From Juglans regia (taxonomy: Eukaryota > Streptophyta > Magnoliopsida > Fagales > Juglandaceae), in the NCBI RefSeq assembly GCF_001411555.2, contig NC_049905.1, forward strand, positions 11,995,053-12,059,052: 64,000 bases of DNA, written 5' to 3'. Positions within the stretch are counted from its first letter, which is position 1. Every line of letters starts with the position of its first letter. A program made the translations under genes and the position numbers. Below, one piece after another: positions 45,780 through 57,646 of the stretch. Below the pieces are notes generated by a model that was not told the DNA's origin, ran no database searches, and was given only the letters and a program-made list of their open reading frames with translations.

Positions 45780-47817
45780 GGCCAAAAGTGGATTTGGGTT
45801 TGAGTTTAATTGGCTACTGATCTTCATAATCAATAATGTATTATTGAGTAAATCCCTTGTCCACAAGTTGAGCCTTGTATCTATCAACAGTTCACTTGAG
45901 CGAGTTTTAATTTTGAAAACTCACTTATACCTAACAATAGGCTTCCTTGGAGGCAAATTGACCAGATCCCAAGTATCAACTTCCCCTTTTTTTGCAGCAT
46001 GCTAAAGGGTGTTAGTGGAAGCCTTATGAGAGGAGTGAGGTTCATGCAAGCTAGTTAAGGGATGAAAGCAATGAAAATCATGGAGATGTGAGGGTAGAGA
46101 TCTTACTTGGGTGGAACGTCAAAGGTCCGAATGTGGATCGTCAACAAGATTCGCAGATTAGACAGACTTAGGGACTCGATTGTAGCGGTCTTAGGACCAA
46201 CCATCAGATGTGTGTAGTTTGAGTGAGCTTGATTCGGGGAAGATAATATCAGGGGGTTGGGCAAAGGTGTGTGTCTTTGTAGGGATGTCAATGGAAAAAG
46301 TGGAAATGATGACATCAAAAATTTATCAACCCCGTGGAAGAACGAATGTTCCCAAAAAACCACACGATGGGAAATTCGAAGACAATGTTACACAGGATTG
46401 TAACAAATATAGCTTTTGTGTTTGATCCCATATCCAAGAAAGCAACAAAATTGAGAGCGAGGCTTGAGTTTGGTGTGCTTGTGTAGTTGATGTAAAATGA
46501 AACAGAACGAACCAAAAACGTGTAGGTGATGATATGTAGGAGTGGAGCCAAACAGTCTCTCATAAGGAGTATCAATATTAAGAATAGGAGAAGACAACCA
46601 ATTGATGAGGTAGACCAAGATGAGAGAGGCTTCACCCCAAAATGGAGTAGGCAAGGATGGTGATAGCAGGAGAGCATGAGTGGTATCTAGAATGTGTCCA
46701 AGTTTATATTCGGCCCTCCCATTTTGTTGCAAGATACCTAGACATCAAAGGTGAAGAATAATGCAATAATGTTTGAGGATATCATGAAAAGCACGTTGTG
46801 TATACACTAAAGTACTATAAGAAAAAAAGACTAGAACTTAGTTTCAATCATTTTGGCAAAGTTGCAATAAATATCTAATAATTTAGAACTTTATTTCATT
46901 AAGAAATTCCAGGTATAATGAGAGAAATCATCTACAAAGATTATAAAATATCTTGAGCCACTCATACTAGGAACGGTATTACCAAATGTACATTTACCAA
47001 ATCTCCAAACATCGGAATGAATTAGATTGAACAAGTAGATGCCATAGGCTCACTAGTATTAAAAGGGAATGAGTTGTTTCCCAAGATGACAAGAAATGCA
47101 ATAAAAAAGACTAGGACTAGTAGATGCAGAAACTACTAAACCCTTAGATTGTACCCGAGATGTACATGAATGACCAAGACGAGAGTGCCAAAAGGAAAGT
47201 GAGGGTGAAGAAGTGGTGGATGCAACTCCACCAATGTTAGGGCTAGGAAGTTGGAGGGATGAGAGATGAAACAATCACCCAACTCTATGTCCGATCCCAT
47301 GTATCTAACTGGTCCAAGGATCCTATACAACAATACCATGGAAGTCAAACACAATCTTGTAACTAGGTTCACACAATTGGCCCAGAGAGAAGATTGAATG
47401 AAAGTTTAGGGATATGAAAAAGATTGGGAAAGATTAGATGTATGGACATCCCTATATTTTGAATTGTCATAGTAGAGCCATTAGTTGTGTGTATTGAAGA
47501 TGAATGTCATAACGGTGTAGATTTGGTAAATGTAGATCGGTTAGGTGTCATGTGATTGTAACATGCAGAGTAAGATCTAAGGAGAAGCTTTACTTGGCAA
47601 GACTAAGAAGGTAGAGGAAGATGCATTACTAGAATTGGTGAGAGCCTAGTTGATTGGATCCTTGAGATCAGCTCTGAAGAGGGTGAAAGTAGGCTCAAAA
47701 GACTTGCTAGAAGGACCAATGAGATATGTGGGACTCTCAGTATGAGCATCAATTATTGTGGGTTGGGGACCCTTCCAGTGATGCCCACAATTCTCAATAG
47801 TGTGTCATGGATGTCTG
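45780..47817 (-). pseudogene. Copia gag-pol fragment, copy 2
   Basis: Sister of 27060-28554 but longer. From right to left on minus: gag tail (about 47800-47530), GAG-pre-integrase with FWHSRLGHS (47274-47059), worn integrase catalytic part (46980-46740), integrase end QNGRAEYKLGHILDTTHALL through HLHVFGSFCF and FLGYG (46732-46388), linker, then the RT start TWDLVNLPPRKPIVRYKWVF (about 45980-45910) and DRYKAQLVDKGFTQ after a frameshift. It stops before the RT catalytic core. No LTRs. Confidence 0.8.
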
Positions 47818-48640
47818 TGTTGTGCTGAAAATATCTGCAAGTACACAAAATCAAGTAGTAAAGTGTTTTTAAAGAAAACGGATGTCGAACCCAAATGGAT
47901 TAATTATGCTGTCGAATATTGAAATTTACTAAATTAATTACTATTTGGAAAACTGAAATTTAAATAATAGATTATCTAAACTAAACTGAAGAAAAGATCA
48001 TTAAAATTAAGAATTTAAAGATAATAAGAATAGATCTAGATCGTTTGATTTTACCTAGTAAATACCACACAATTTATTCTTCCTCGTTATAGAATTCCAA
48101 TTATCCCAAGTTGATGATAAAAATCCATTAATACATAAATATCTCCAACTAATAACTGTATATCTCTATGTGAATTTAACTAATTGGAGACTCATTAAGT
48201 TCTTTGAATTTTTCTTGAAAATCACACTAACGACGGTAAAGTATCCCTACTTTTGCTCAACTAATGGTGGTTAATCCTAAAACTTTAATCACAAATCACC
48301 TCTCGGTCTCATTGCGATTCAATAGATCGAACAATACTTAGTTAGAAAATTACAAGCATTAAGAACAAGAAATAAACACTCAATTATGAAAATATTGAAA
48401 ATATAACAACTTAGAATATAAATTGTGTGTTCAATGCTAGACTGCATCAAAACTCTAGAAAATAAAATTAATTCATAATGAAATTGAGAATAACAAGAAT
48501 AAAACTAGTATTTTTCGTTGGAGTTGGTTTATGAAGCATGCGGCTCTCGCCTCTGCCCTCCAGATCCGCCTCTTCCAGATCTGCCATCTAGAATATTTTT
48601 ACTCTAAACACAAGACTTTCCTAAAAACTAACTCCCTTAT
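47818..48640 (-). mobile_element. Athila-like gypsy LTR, truncated copy
   Basis: TGTTGTGCTGAAAATATCTG onward matches the LTR at 57647-58500 for about 820 bases, including GAAAACGGATGTCGAACCCA. It then breaks off at 48640. The left edge is exact; there is no duplication, as the other end is missing. Confidence 0.75.
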
Positions 48641-49898
48641 AGGCTTGTTTACAGGTTATTGGTTTTATTATATAGGCCTGTTTAGTCTTGGTCTTATTAT
48701 AGGCTTGTTTAGTTTGTTTACCTACTTTATGTTTTTTGGTTTGTATTTGGGAGGGTTTTATTTGCTTATTTGTAATCTCCAAGATGCTTCATTTGTAACC
48801 ACTATATTCCTCTGCTATAAGCGAGGATATATTGATAAATTTGGGATGGGGCCGCTATATGTGTGGCTATCGGCTCTTCAAAAAATAAAACAATACTCTC
48901 CACTAATGTAGAACAGAAACTATTACCAATGATCAATAGGTCTTTATTAAGCTTGTAAGGTAAGGCTAGGGTGAGAGCTACAAAGAAAATGTAAGATTCA
49001 AACAAAGTAAGAGAACTTAAGTTTGAACACCAACAGACAAATAGAGTATTCTCATTTCTAACATCTCTTCTCTATCATTGTAAATCTTTCAACATACCTC
49101 TTTTTTGGTTCTTTCAAGTATCAATCTCTTTACCCCTCTATTCGGCATGTTGGACCCTTTCTTTTCTTTTTTTCTTTTTTCTTTTTTTTTTTCATTATAG
49201 AAATATTCCATACCTTTTCGAATACCTTTGTTGATGACTCTCGTCGGCCTTTTCTTGTTAGCCACACCATAGACGAGTTGACTTTTCACACCCCAAAACT
49301 TATGACTTTGATAATGTTGTTATAATTAACTTTACTTGCAGACCTTCAACTTCTCTTGCCTTTCATGTTCTTGAGAGTCCGTGACTTTCTGTAAATTTAG
49401 TTCTCTTAAAAGGTAAGGAAATCAGTGTTTAAGCTCAAATAGGGTAGGGAATATGAGATTTGCAAGAAAGAAAAATATAAGGCTAAAATATAATTCAATA
49501 AAGCTCAATGGGGTGGCTAGGGATAACGATAATAAACAGGTAAACTTGAAAGGCTCAATCAGTCCAAAGAAATGCCTTAATCATTTCCCCAGTAATATTT
49601 TGTCTAGGATTTCACCTTGAGTGTAATCAAACAAATTATAGAGTAAGGTGAGATCATACAAATTCATAAAATTCACATAAAATTTCTCTAGGTATGCAAA
49701 ACGATTAATGATCATAAGAAGCATTCATTGAACATAGAAAATATCAAATTAAGTAAAATCAAGTAAAGAATTAACAACTAGACTTAAGTAATGAGAATTT
49801 TTCCTAAAAATTATATTCAATTTCAATCATATTCTTATCATAGGCCTTTTATTCATCAAACCATATTTTTTTTATCATCATCATCATCAATTATTATT
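48641..49898. other. Gypsy-derived non-coding sequence
   Basis: 48641-48730 repeats TTATAGGC(C)TGTTTA three times. 48790-48900 may be a LINE tail. 49270-49890 (AAAGCTCAATGGGGTGGCTAGGG and neighbours) resembles the untranslated zone between pol and the 3' LTR of Athila-like elements; it resumes after the solo LTR at 54339-54560 (CCCCTAAACTTAAATAACAC). A T/C-rich low-complexity tract lies at 49155-49195. No gene. Confidence 0.4.
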
Positions 49899-50454
49899 AT
49901 TATTGTGACGCCCCCCAAAATCCGCTTGGGATCGGACGGACATTTGAAGCGTCGAGACATGCAACACAAGGTTACCTGCCCCCGTTCATGACATATAAGA
50001 TGCAATATTCCTAACATGCATCTAGCATTATGCAATATTCGCAGCGGATAATTTTTTTTTCTTCAGCAATACTATGCACCAAACTGAAATATCCCAAATA
50101 CTTAAAACATTCTTCATACATAATGACATACTCAAAAACTGATATCACAACACTAGTCCGAAAAGGTTGTGATCAAAAGAGTGATGGAGATTGAACTCCA
50201 CAAATACAAGTAGTAATCTGAGGTAACTACTGTACGAACACCTACATCGCATCGTCGCTTAGGTGACCGTTTCCAGTTGGTCGATTCCCGATTCTCCTTC
50301 AGATCCTGTAAAAGATCTACCATTCGGGGGAATGGTAGTTGGGACTACCACAGTGAGATTTGATTACAAATCTCAGCAAGTTAACAGGAAACTTCCACAC
50401 AGGTTAATGATGCATGCATGGCAGTAAAAGCATGAATGCATAATCAAATCATAA

Positions 50455-50830
50455 GTAATCATAGCATAACTTGACATATAACATAACATAACTGGCATAA
50501 CTTAAACTGAAACTGAAGCTTAGCATGAACGTGACTTGAAACATAACATGAATGTGAGCTTGGAACATAACATGGACTTGAAACATAGCATGAACGTGAA
50601 CATGCATAATTTGAACTTGAACTTGAGCATGACATAACATAAATGTGAACTTGGAACATAACGTAAACGTGAACATAACATAACATGAACTTGGAACATA
50701 ACGTGAACGTGAATATAACATAACATGAACTTGAAACATATTCTTGTCTCATGGGATTACCATGATTGCGTGAACGTAAACTTGAACGTAACATAACGTG
50801 AAACATGACTTGAACTTGGAATCTTATTCA
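50455..50830. repeat. Degenerate CATAACATGAACTTG repeats
   Basis: About twenty variants of CATAAC(A/G)TGAAC(T/G)TG in a row inside the LTR; a sparser version of the same words runs over 51300-51740. Confidence 0.75.
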
Positions 50831-50954
50831 ATAAACTTAATCATTAACGTGACCATATGGGTGCTACACAGGTCCCCTTGAGCCGTGTGTCCCTGCCGAT
50901 TACCGCATCACATCACAGGTTTCTATACCAGCTGTGAGTGCGTTAATACGTACT

Positions 50955-51105
50955 CCACAGTTGTTGTGGCCCCACGTATTCTACGTGTCACAATTGCTGT
51001 GTCTCACGTAGTGTATGCTCCACAGTTGTTGTGGCCCCATACTTCATGCTCCACAGTTGTTGTGGCCCCATGACTTATCTGTTTGTGCCACACTTGCTGT
51101 GGACA
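50955..51105. repeat. Palindromic CCACAGTTGTTGTGG repeats
   Basis: Three identical CCACAGTTGTTGTGGCCCCA copies at 50955, 51020 and 51051, with variants CACAATTGCTGTG (about 50989) and CCACACTTGCTGTGG (about 51087). Each is a small hairpin, CCACA...TGTGG. Confidence 0.85.
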
Positions 51106-54100
51106 CACATAACATAATGTGTGGCACCATCGGCGTTAGTGCCTGGCGCGCTCCGGTGACCAGCTAATTAGGCCCCATTCGCAACCTGTTGACTGTACTT
51201 CGTCAACCCAGGGAATTTCACACCTATTTAGACACTCCAGCGTGAACAAAGGAGTTCCACTAGGATATTACCCCATCCTAGCGCTTAGGGTCGTGATTGA
51301 CATGAATGACTTAACTGGCAGACATGACATTTCGTAACGTGACGTAACATGAACGTGACATAAAAGACAGAAATCTTGACGTAACATAACGTGACATGAA
51401 CGTAGGACGACATGCATGACATACTTCGAGACATAAATGTAACAGAGAACATTTCATAACATGTCATACATGTAACATGCAACATTTCGTAACATGGCAT
51501 ACCATATAACAGACAACATTTCTTAACGTGGCGTAACATGTGACAATGAATATTACATGACAAGAAATACATGTAACAGATGGCATACTTAACTTAACAT
51601 GACATACTTGCAATGTATAGCATGTATAGCAATACGTGACAGAATATCTTGTGTAACAGATGAATAATTCATGACAGAATAAATTCTGTGTAACAGATAA
51701 ATATGTAATGACTTGGCATGGCACATATGATAACATGCATACATACAATTTAGTTCCCTTACTTATCACACATACACATTAAATTGATAGTAAGTTAAAA
51801 GCTAACTTACCTCGATCTTCGTGCTTCGAGACAAAACTCAAGTGCGATCACGGGAAACTGAAAGTAGTGATTTCTAAAAATTAGAACTTAATCACTAACA
51901 ATTAGGAATATGGAAAAATATCAACTTAGAGTAAAATTACCATTTTACCCTCTACATGTGGGAAAATGACCATTTTACCCCTAACTTAAGGATTTTGCAT
52001 CATAACTTCAAAAATCACCAAAATTTACATACCTTATGTAAATTTTGTCCTAAACTCAAATATCAATTCATAAAAATTTAAAACTAAACACAACCATCAA
52101 AACTCTATATGGCCGAAACTTACAAAGGCTATTTCCTTTGCTTTTTGTTGTAATTCTTTCAAATCTCAAAACTCATGATTAAACCAAAATTTTTCTTCTA
52201 CTACACTCATAACATATTCTTAAGAATAATCATGTTTTGAATCATGAACAAAAGTCATCAAAATCACTAAAACCATACTTGAACTTTTGGTTTCTCTTCT
52301 AAGTTCAAAACAGAATTTTGTTTCTAACTTGTTTTGATCAACCTCTTGATCCATGACTTATAAAGAAGTGATCTTCAAACCAAAACATCACATGGTTCAA
52401 AAAGGTGTCCTAAAACAGATCCAAGCTTCAAACTCAAGATCACATGGGTAAACATCAACCAAAACATAAATTTAGCCAAGAACATCATCACTTTGGCCTA
52501 ACCGAATATCTCCTTCCATAAAATTTCATATGTTCGAAACTAACATCAAATATCTTCAAAATAACATTCTAACATGTATATAAGATGCTTAGGATCTTCC
52601 AATAAAAATATCAAAGCCATTGGAATAAGATTAAACCATAAAAGATTTAAACTTTCTCAAAACAGAAACTGTTTTTCCTCTTCCAGTTTCTAAGTTTCTA
52701 GACCTAAGAAAATATTTCACCAAAACTTTTAATCATGCAACAAATCCTCAACCAATAATCATATACACATGTTAACAGTACTCCATAAAAATTTCGGACC
52801 AAGATCTATTCAATAGCTTGGTCAAAAACTCCAAAATATAACACACTCTCCAGTTTATCGCCCAGAATGACCTTTCTGGGGTCTAAACAACTTTTTACCA
52901 ATCAAAAGATCTTCAAATGGAACAAATAAGATATCCACGTAAACTAGACTCCAAAAGAAACAACTTTCATGAAGGAAACGTTGCGAGGAAACACTTACAA
53001 AAGCTTCGAAACAGGCATTCAAAAGAGGTACGAAAAACTGTCCGAGAGTGTCTTTTGTGTTCTATGAAGGAAAAGTGTAAAGGAGAGTTGCTTTTTCGTG
53101 GGAAGTGGACTGAAGAGCTTCTTACACAAGCTATGTAAAGTGATAGGACTGAAGGAATGGTTGAGTGTTGGCCTTTTCTTCTCATAAAAATCAGACCAAG
53201 ATCTTTTCTCAAGGTGGAGTGTGAGAGTGGAAGAGTGAGGTGGCCCTTTTGCTTTGTCTTTCAAGAACCTTCTAGGCTCTTCTTGTACAGATCTGGCCAG
53301 CCAAGTGGGGGTACAAAACTTAGCCATGAAGCAATCCTATGGTGACCAAATTCGTGGGCCTTAATGGGCCTAAACCGAATGGGCCTAAAATTTGGGGTTT
53401 AAAGAGGGTTTGGGTTGCTATCAAGCCCAAATCCAATATCACTTGGCCCAATCAATTTTTTCAAGGTTAACAAGGTTGGATAATGATGTTCTAACACAAA
53501 TTTGAAGGATTAATAGCATGTGGAAGTGATTTAATCAAGTGATTAAATACAATGCTAAAAATCGGATTAGAAAATATTTAGAGGCCAACTTTAGGGTTTT
53601 GGGGAAACCGTTTAGGGTTTCGATTTCAACCAAGCTTTTGGGCTTTCGATTGGATTCCCACCATTTAGAATTTCACTAGGATTGAAAACCTCTTTGATCT
53701 GGCACAATTTGGTTGAGCAGATGAAACAAAGTTTTGCTTAAGCGACATGATCTCACACCTTGATTCCTTCAAATCCAACAAACGTTCCTTATGGTGCCAA
53801 GTGTCTAAAATTATTCACTAAGTGTGGCTAAGATCTTGCCAAGTGTCCAAATAAAACTTCTCTAATCCAATTTGGACATTCCACACTGTGATTTCGAAAC
53901 ACTGCAATTGGTGCGCTTATCGAGGTTACTATTCACTTCGAAAAAGTGAATCATAAAATTAGTACTAAAAATTCCTAAATATTCATATTAACCTTTAGTG
54001 AAAATCTTTTACCGAAATTTAACCTCGAAGTGCCCCTAAAAATAATTTCACAATTTTCAACAGACGTTTCGTCCGGAATTATGAAAATAGGCTATTGTGC

Positions 54101-54566
54101 CATAAAATCCTAAATAATCCACCGAGTCTAATGGCGTAGACCATAATGCATTCTGACACTTCTAACCACCTCAAATAAATAAAACTCATATTTCTAGCAG
54201 CATAGTGAGTGATAACACTGACTATGTTGACAGACTAAAACCTATGCAATAGGTCGATTCGTAAAAACTTATGGGATTTTCACGAGATTCCTAAAGTCAA
54301 AAGAAATTCCGCCAATGAATTTCTAGCGGGCTGTTACAATTATTATTTTAAATAAAGAAAATAATATCATTTTCCCCTAAACTTAAATAACACATTATCC
54401 TCAATGGTAAAAAGGAAGAAAAACTAAAGCAAAAAATGAGAGAATGTAAGAGATGCCCCCTTTTTTCTGGTCTTCCAATTAAATATTTTCCTTGAAGGTG
54501 CAGCCGTGTACCCCTTGGAGATCTCCCCAGCCACTTCGTTCCTTAAATTTTGTTGATGTAAAAGTT

Positions 54567-55533
54567 TGTTGGCTAGGATTAGATAACTATGACCTATTTG
54601 AATTATTGGATGAATGTAATTTGTCTTTATCTTTATCTATGAATATTTAAATTCAAAGATAAATAGATTAATAGATAAAGGTTTGTCTTTATCTTTATCT
54701 ATGAATATTTAAATTCTAAGATAACTGATTAAATAGATAAAGGTTCAAAAGACTTTTGATCAAGATTGAATGTTCGAAAGGATAGAAGATATCAAGTGAT
54801 CTGGATAGAAGATTCAAAAAAAAAATATCAACTAGAAAGAAGTTCGAACTATCAAGAAGTTATCCAGAACAGAAGCTGAACAGAAATCAGTTACTGCAGA
54901 GAAGAGTTATCGCGGCATGTCAGCAATCCGTCAGGAGATGTCTTCGCGACAGATTCTAGCCGTCAGCAGAATCCTATTGAAACTGGAACTCTTTCCAGAT
55001 AGTTTATTTAAGGGATTCTACTGGTTAAGACTTTTAGTGATTCGTATCTGTATTTTCTATAGCACTTTCTGGTGCATTGTTTGGTGAGAAAATTCCTTAG
55101 TGAATTTTCATATTTGTGATCTCTCTTTGAGTGTGATCGTGCTTCGAGCATGGAGGATCGTGTGATTGGACTTCAGCCACTAGAGTTCTAGGAGGAAAGG
55201 CAATATTTGAAGATCGCTAGAGGTTCTGGCTACTACTACGGTAAAAGACAAACAGGTTGTTTGTCTTGGCAAGTAAGAGAGTCAAGTTGCAAAAGTTTTG
55301 TAATTGATGAGTACTTGTAATTGATTTTCAAATAATAAGATTGACTTTCTTGGGTTTGGTTGCCCTGTAGAGTTTTACCTTTAAAGAATTTTTTAAAGGG
55401 TTTCCCTTCAATACCAATCTTAGTGTTATGCAATTGTTTTATTTTATGTTATTGTTTAATTATTAAATTAATTGCATGCTTGAATACTAACCAATTTGTT
55501 GAGTGAATTGATAGATATTTCCGCTGCATTACA
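54567..55533 (+). mobile_element. Probable copia LTR or solo LTR
   Basis: TGTTGGCTAGGATTAG at left; TTTCCGCTGCATTACA at right, the kind of end seen in many plant copia LTRs. It separates the gypsy 3' non-coding piece (to 54566) from gypsy protease sequence (from 55550), so it looks inserted or joined there. No matching 5-base duplication was found, so the limits and identity are uncertain. Confidence 0.45.
54620..54744. repeat. Two tandem 62-base units
   Basis: TTGTCTTTATCTTTATCTAT with GAATATTTAAATTC and AATAGATAAAGG occurs twice head to tail. Within each unit CTTTATCTAT and ATAGATAAAG can pair. Confidence 0.85.
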
Positions 55534-55549
55534 GGGGTACTTGGGTAAT

Positions 55550-57520
55550 TTAATTTGATAGAAGTGGTTTGAGTTCTAGCTTGGGTGGTTCCTTAAGTGG
55601 TAGCTTTGGAAATTCAGCTCCATAAGTCTCGTCGGTCATGACCACATCTTGGTCGCTTATTTGAAAACAAGAATGTACCTCAGAAGGGAATTCCATAGAT
55701 TTAAATACGTTGAAAGTGACCTGTTCCTCGTCAACCCTTAAAATGAGTTTCCATTGCTGGGCATCAATTAAAGTTCTCCCCATCGCAAGGAAAGGTCAGC
55801 CCAGTGTCAAAGGGATCTCCTCGTCCTCCTCCATATCGAGTACAATGAAGTCGGCTGGGAAGATGAACTTATCAACTTTCACTAGTACATCCTCAATGAG
55901 TCCTCCTGGGTATTTAATAGATCTGTCCGCTAATTGTAGAGAGATGGTGGTCAGCTTCGCTTCTCTAAGGCCTAGTTCCTTAGGCGGCAGTTTCTTTTGT
56001 AAAATTGCATTGCTCTCCTCGGTTAACATTATAGTCTTATGCCTCAAATTTCTATTTGTTTGATAATATATACTTAAAAAGTTTTGCATATTTAAGCATT
56101 TGCTCTAAAGCTTCATTGAGAGGAATATTAATATGTAGTTGCTTAAATATACTTAGAAATTTAGAGGACTGATTATCAATCTTATTTTTTGTTGAAAAGG
56201 AATTGGTGGATCATAAATTGAAGGAGAATAAGTTTCAGATATATGAGTGGGCATTAATAACATTCTAATAATATTTAATGTCTGTGGCTGGCCATATGTT
56301 CGCCCACTTCTCAATGTTATGACTTTGACATGTTCCTTTGGATTGGTCACACTGTTGCTTGGTAAAGTACTTGTTGTCCTCTCGGTAAGTATGTTTGATA
56401 GCTGACCGATTTGTGCCTCAAGATTATGGATTGAAGCCGAGTTGTTTTGGCTCACCATTTCAGTCTTTTGCATGTACTACATAATCATATCTTCAAGTGT
56501 CAACTTCTTATTGTGTTGTGGAAACTGTTGGGGCGGTTTAGCTAGCACTTAGTTATTGTTCCATAAAAAGTTAGGGTGATTTCTCCATCCAGGATTGAAC
56601 GTATTTGAGTAAGGATTATTTTGACGTTGGAAACTGGACACATAATGGGCTTTCTCATAACTTGGTTGGGCAAACGAATTCCCCACTTGGCAATCTACAC
56701 TTGAATGATTTCCTGTGCAATGATCACAAATAACATTAGTTTGAATAGCATTAACGTTCATCTTACCTAGTTGTTGTGATAGATTTGCCATATGCGCCGT
56801 CAATGTGGTAATAGAATCAAGTTCAAAAACTTCAGCCGTCTTTCTTAACACAGCTCTCTCCGTAGACCATTGATAGTTGTTGGATGCCAATTCTTCCAGA
56901 AGTTCATATGCAGCTTCATGGGTCTTACTCATTAATGCTCCTTCTACAGCCACATAAGCCATAGATCAATTTGTGGGTCCTAAACCATTGTAAAATTTTT
57001 GTACTTAAAGCCAGGCTAGGAGGTCGTGATGTGGACACTTGCACAATAAACCTTGAATCTCTCCTATGCCTCATATAATGATTCACCCTCAAATTGGACA
57101 AAGGTAGTAATATCATTCCTTAACTTCGCTATCTTCGTCGGAAGGAAATATTTTGCTAAGAACTTTTGGGCCAACTCCTCCCAAGTGGTGATGATGCCAG
57201 GCAGCAAAGAGTTCAACTAAGCTTTTGCTTTTTCCCTAAGTGAGAAAGGGAAAACTCCCAGTCGAATCGCATCATCTGTCACTCTTTTGTGTTTAAAAGT
57301 ATCACAAATTTCTAGGATGGCCGCCTTATGCTAGATGTCGCCCCTTTGACAGAGGGCATAGCATAGTCTTTAATGTCTTGTGCTCCTGGTTGGCCATATT
57401 AAATTTAAATAAGGCGACCTCTTTCTTTTTTCTCTTTACTAATCCAACATAAGATTTTTTCAATCTCGGGATTGAAAAGTGTATGCTCTAATAATTTACA
57501 TCGGGGCATGCACTTCTAAT
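55550..57520 (-). pseudogene. Athila-like gypsy gag and protease
   Basis: From right to left on minus: the gag start about 57510 (MPRCKLLEHTLFNPEIEK), YAMPSVKGATSSIRRP near 57360, the gag core with SNNYQWSTERAVLRKTAEVF and the knuckle CDHCTGNHSSVDC (56962-56549). Then SIHNLEAQIGQLSNIL and HVKVITLRSGRTYGQP (56473-56153), and LADRSIKYPGGLIEDVLVKV (56089-55796), part of the retropepsin fold. The chain continues into GRTLIDAQQWKLILRVDEEQ (55783-55550). It stops there; reverse transcriptase and integrase are missing. Stops near 55790, 56480 and 56970 break the frame. Confidence 0.85.
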
Positions 57521-57622
57521 TCCTAAAAAGAAAAATCAACCTGAGATCTAATTTAAACTAATAAAATAAAATCCAAAGTAGTAAAAATCTAACTAGTATC
57601 AATATCTATAAGAAATAACTAA

Positions 57623-57639
57623 TCACCGGCAATGGCATA
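57623..57639 (-). other. Gypsy primer-binding site, worn
   Basis: The minus strand reads TATGCCATTGCCGGTGA a few bases after the LTR. It resembles the TGGCGCCGTTGCCGGGGA site (tRNA-Asp) of Athila/Tat elements. Confidence 0.6.
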
Positions 57640-57646
57640 AGAAACT

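Larger units (their letters stand above)
49904..54338 (-). mobile_element. Long (4.4 kb) solo LTR of a gypsy element
   Basis: TGTGACGCCCCCCAAAATCC...TTTCTAGCGGGCTGTTACA, flanked by ATTAT (49899-49903 and 54339-54343). The TGTAACAGCCCGCTAGAAAT end is the U3-type start, so it reads on minus. No gag or pol, hence a solo LTR; 4435 bp is long for an LTR. Open frames near 50.5, 51.5 and 53.1 kb follow the repeats and do not look like genes. It interrupts older gypsy sequence. Confidence 0.83.

Noticed and set aside
48531..48911. 126-codon plus frame with a Gly/Phe/Leu-rich middle
   Set aside because: Its first part is LTR sequence shared with 57647-59238, and its middle is three TTATAGGCTTGTTTA repeats.
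50449..51769. Met/Cys/Ser/Tyr-rich minus frames at 50.4-51.8 kb as repeat proteins
   Set aside because: They are translations of the ATAACATG-type DNA repeats inside a solo LTR, open in several frames at once.
53019..53345. Overlapping frames on both strands near 53.0-53.3 kb
   Set aside because: Inside the 49904-54338 LTR, mutually overlapping, with no domain.
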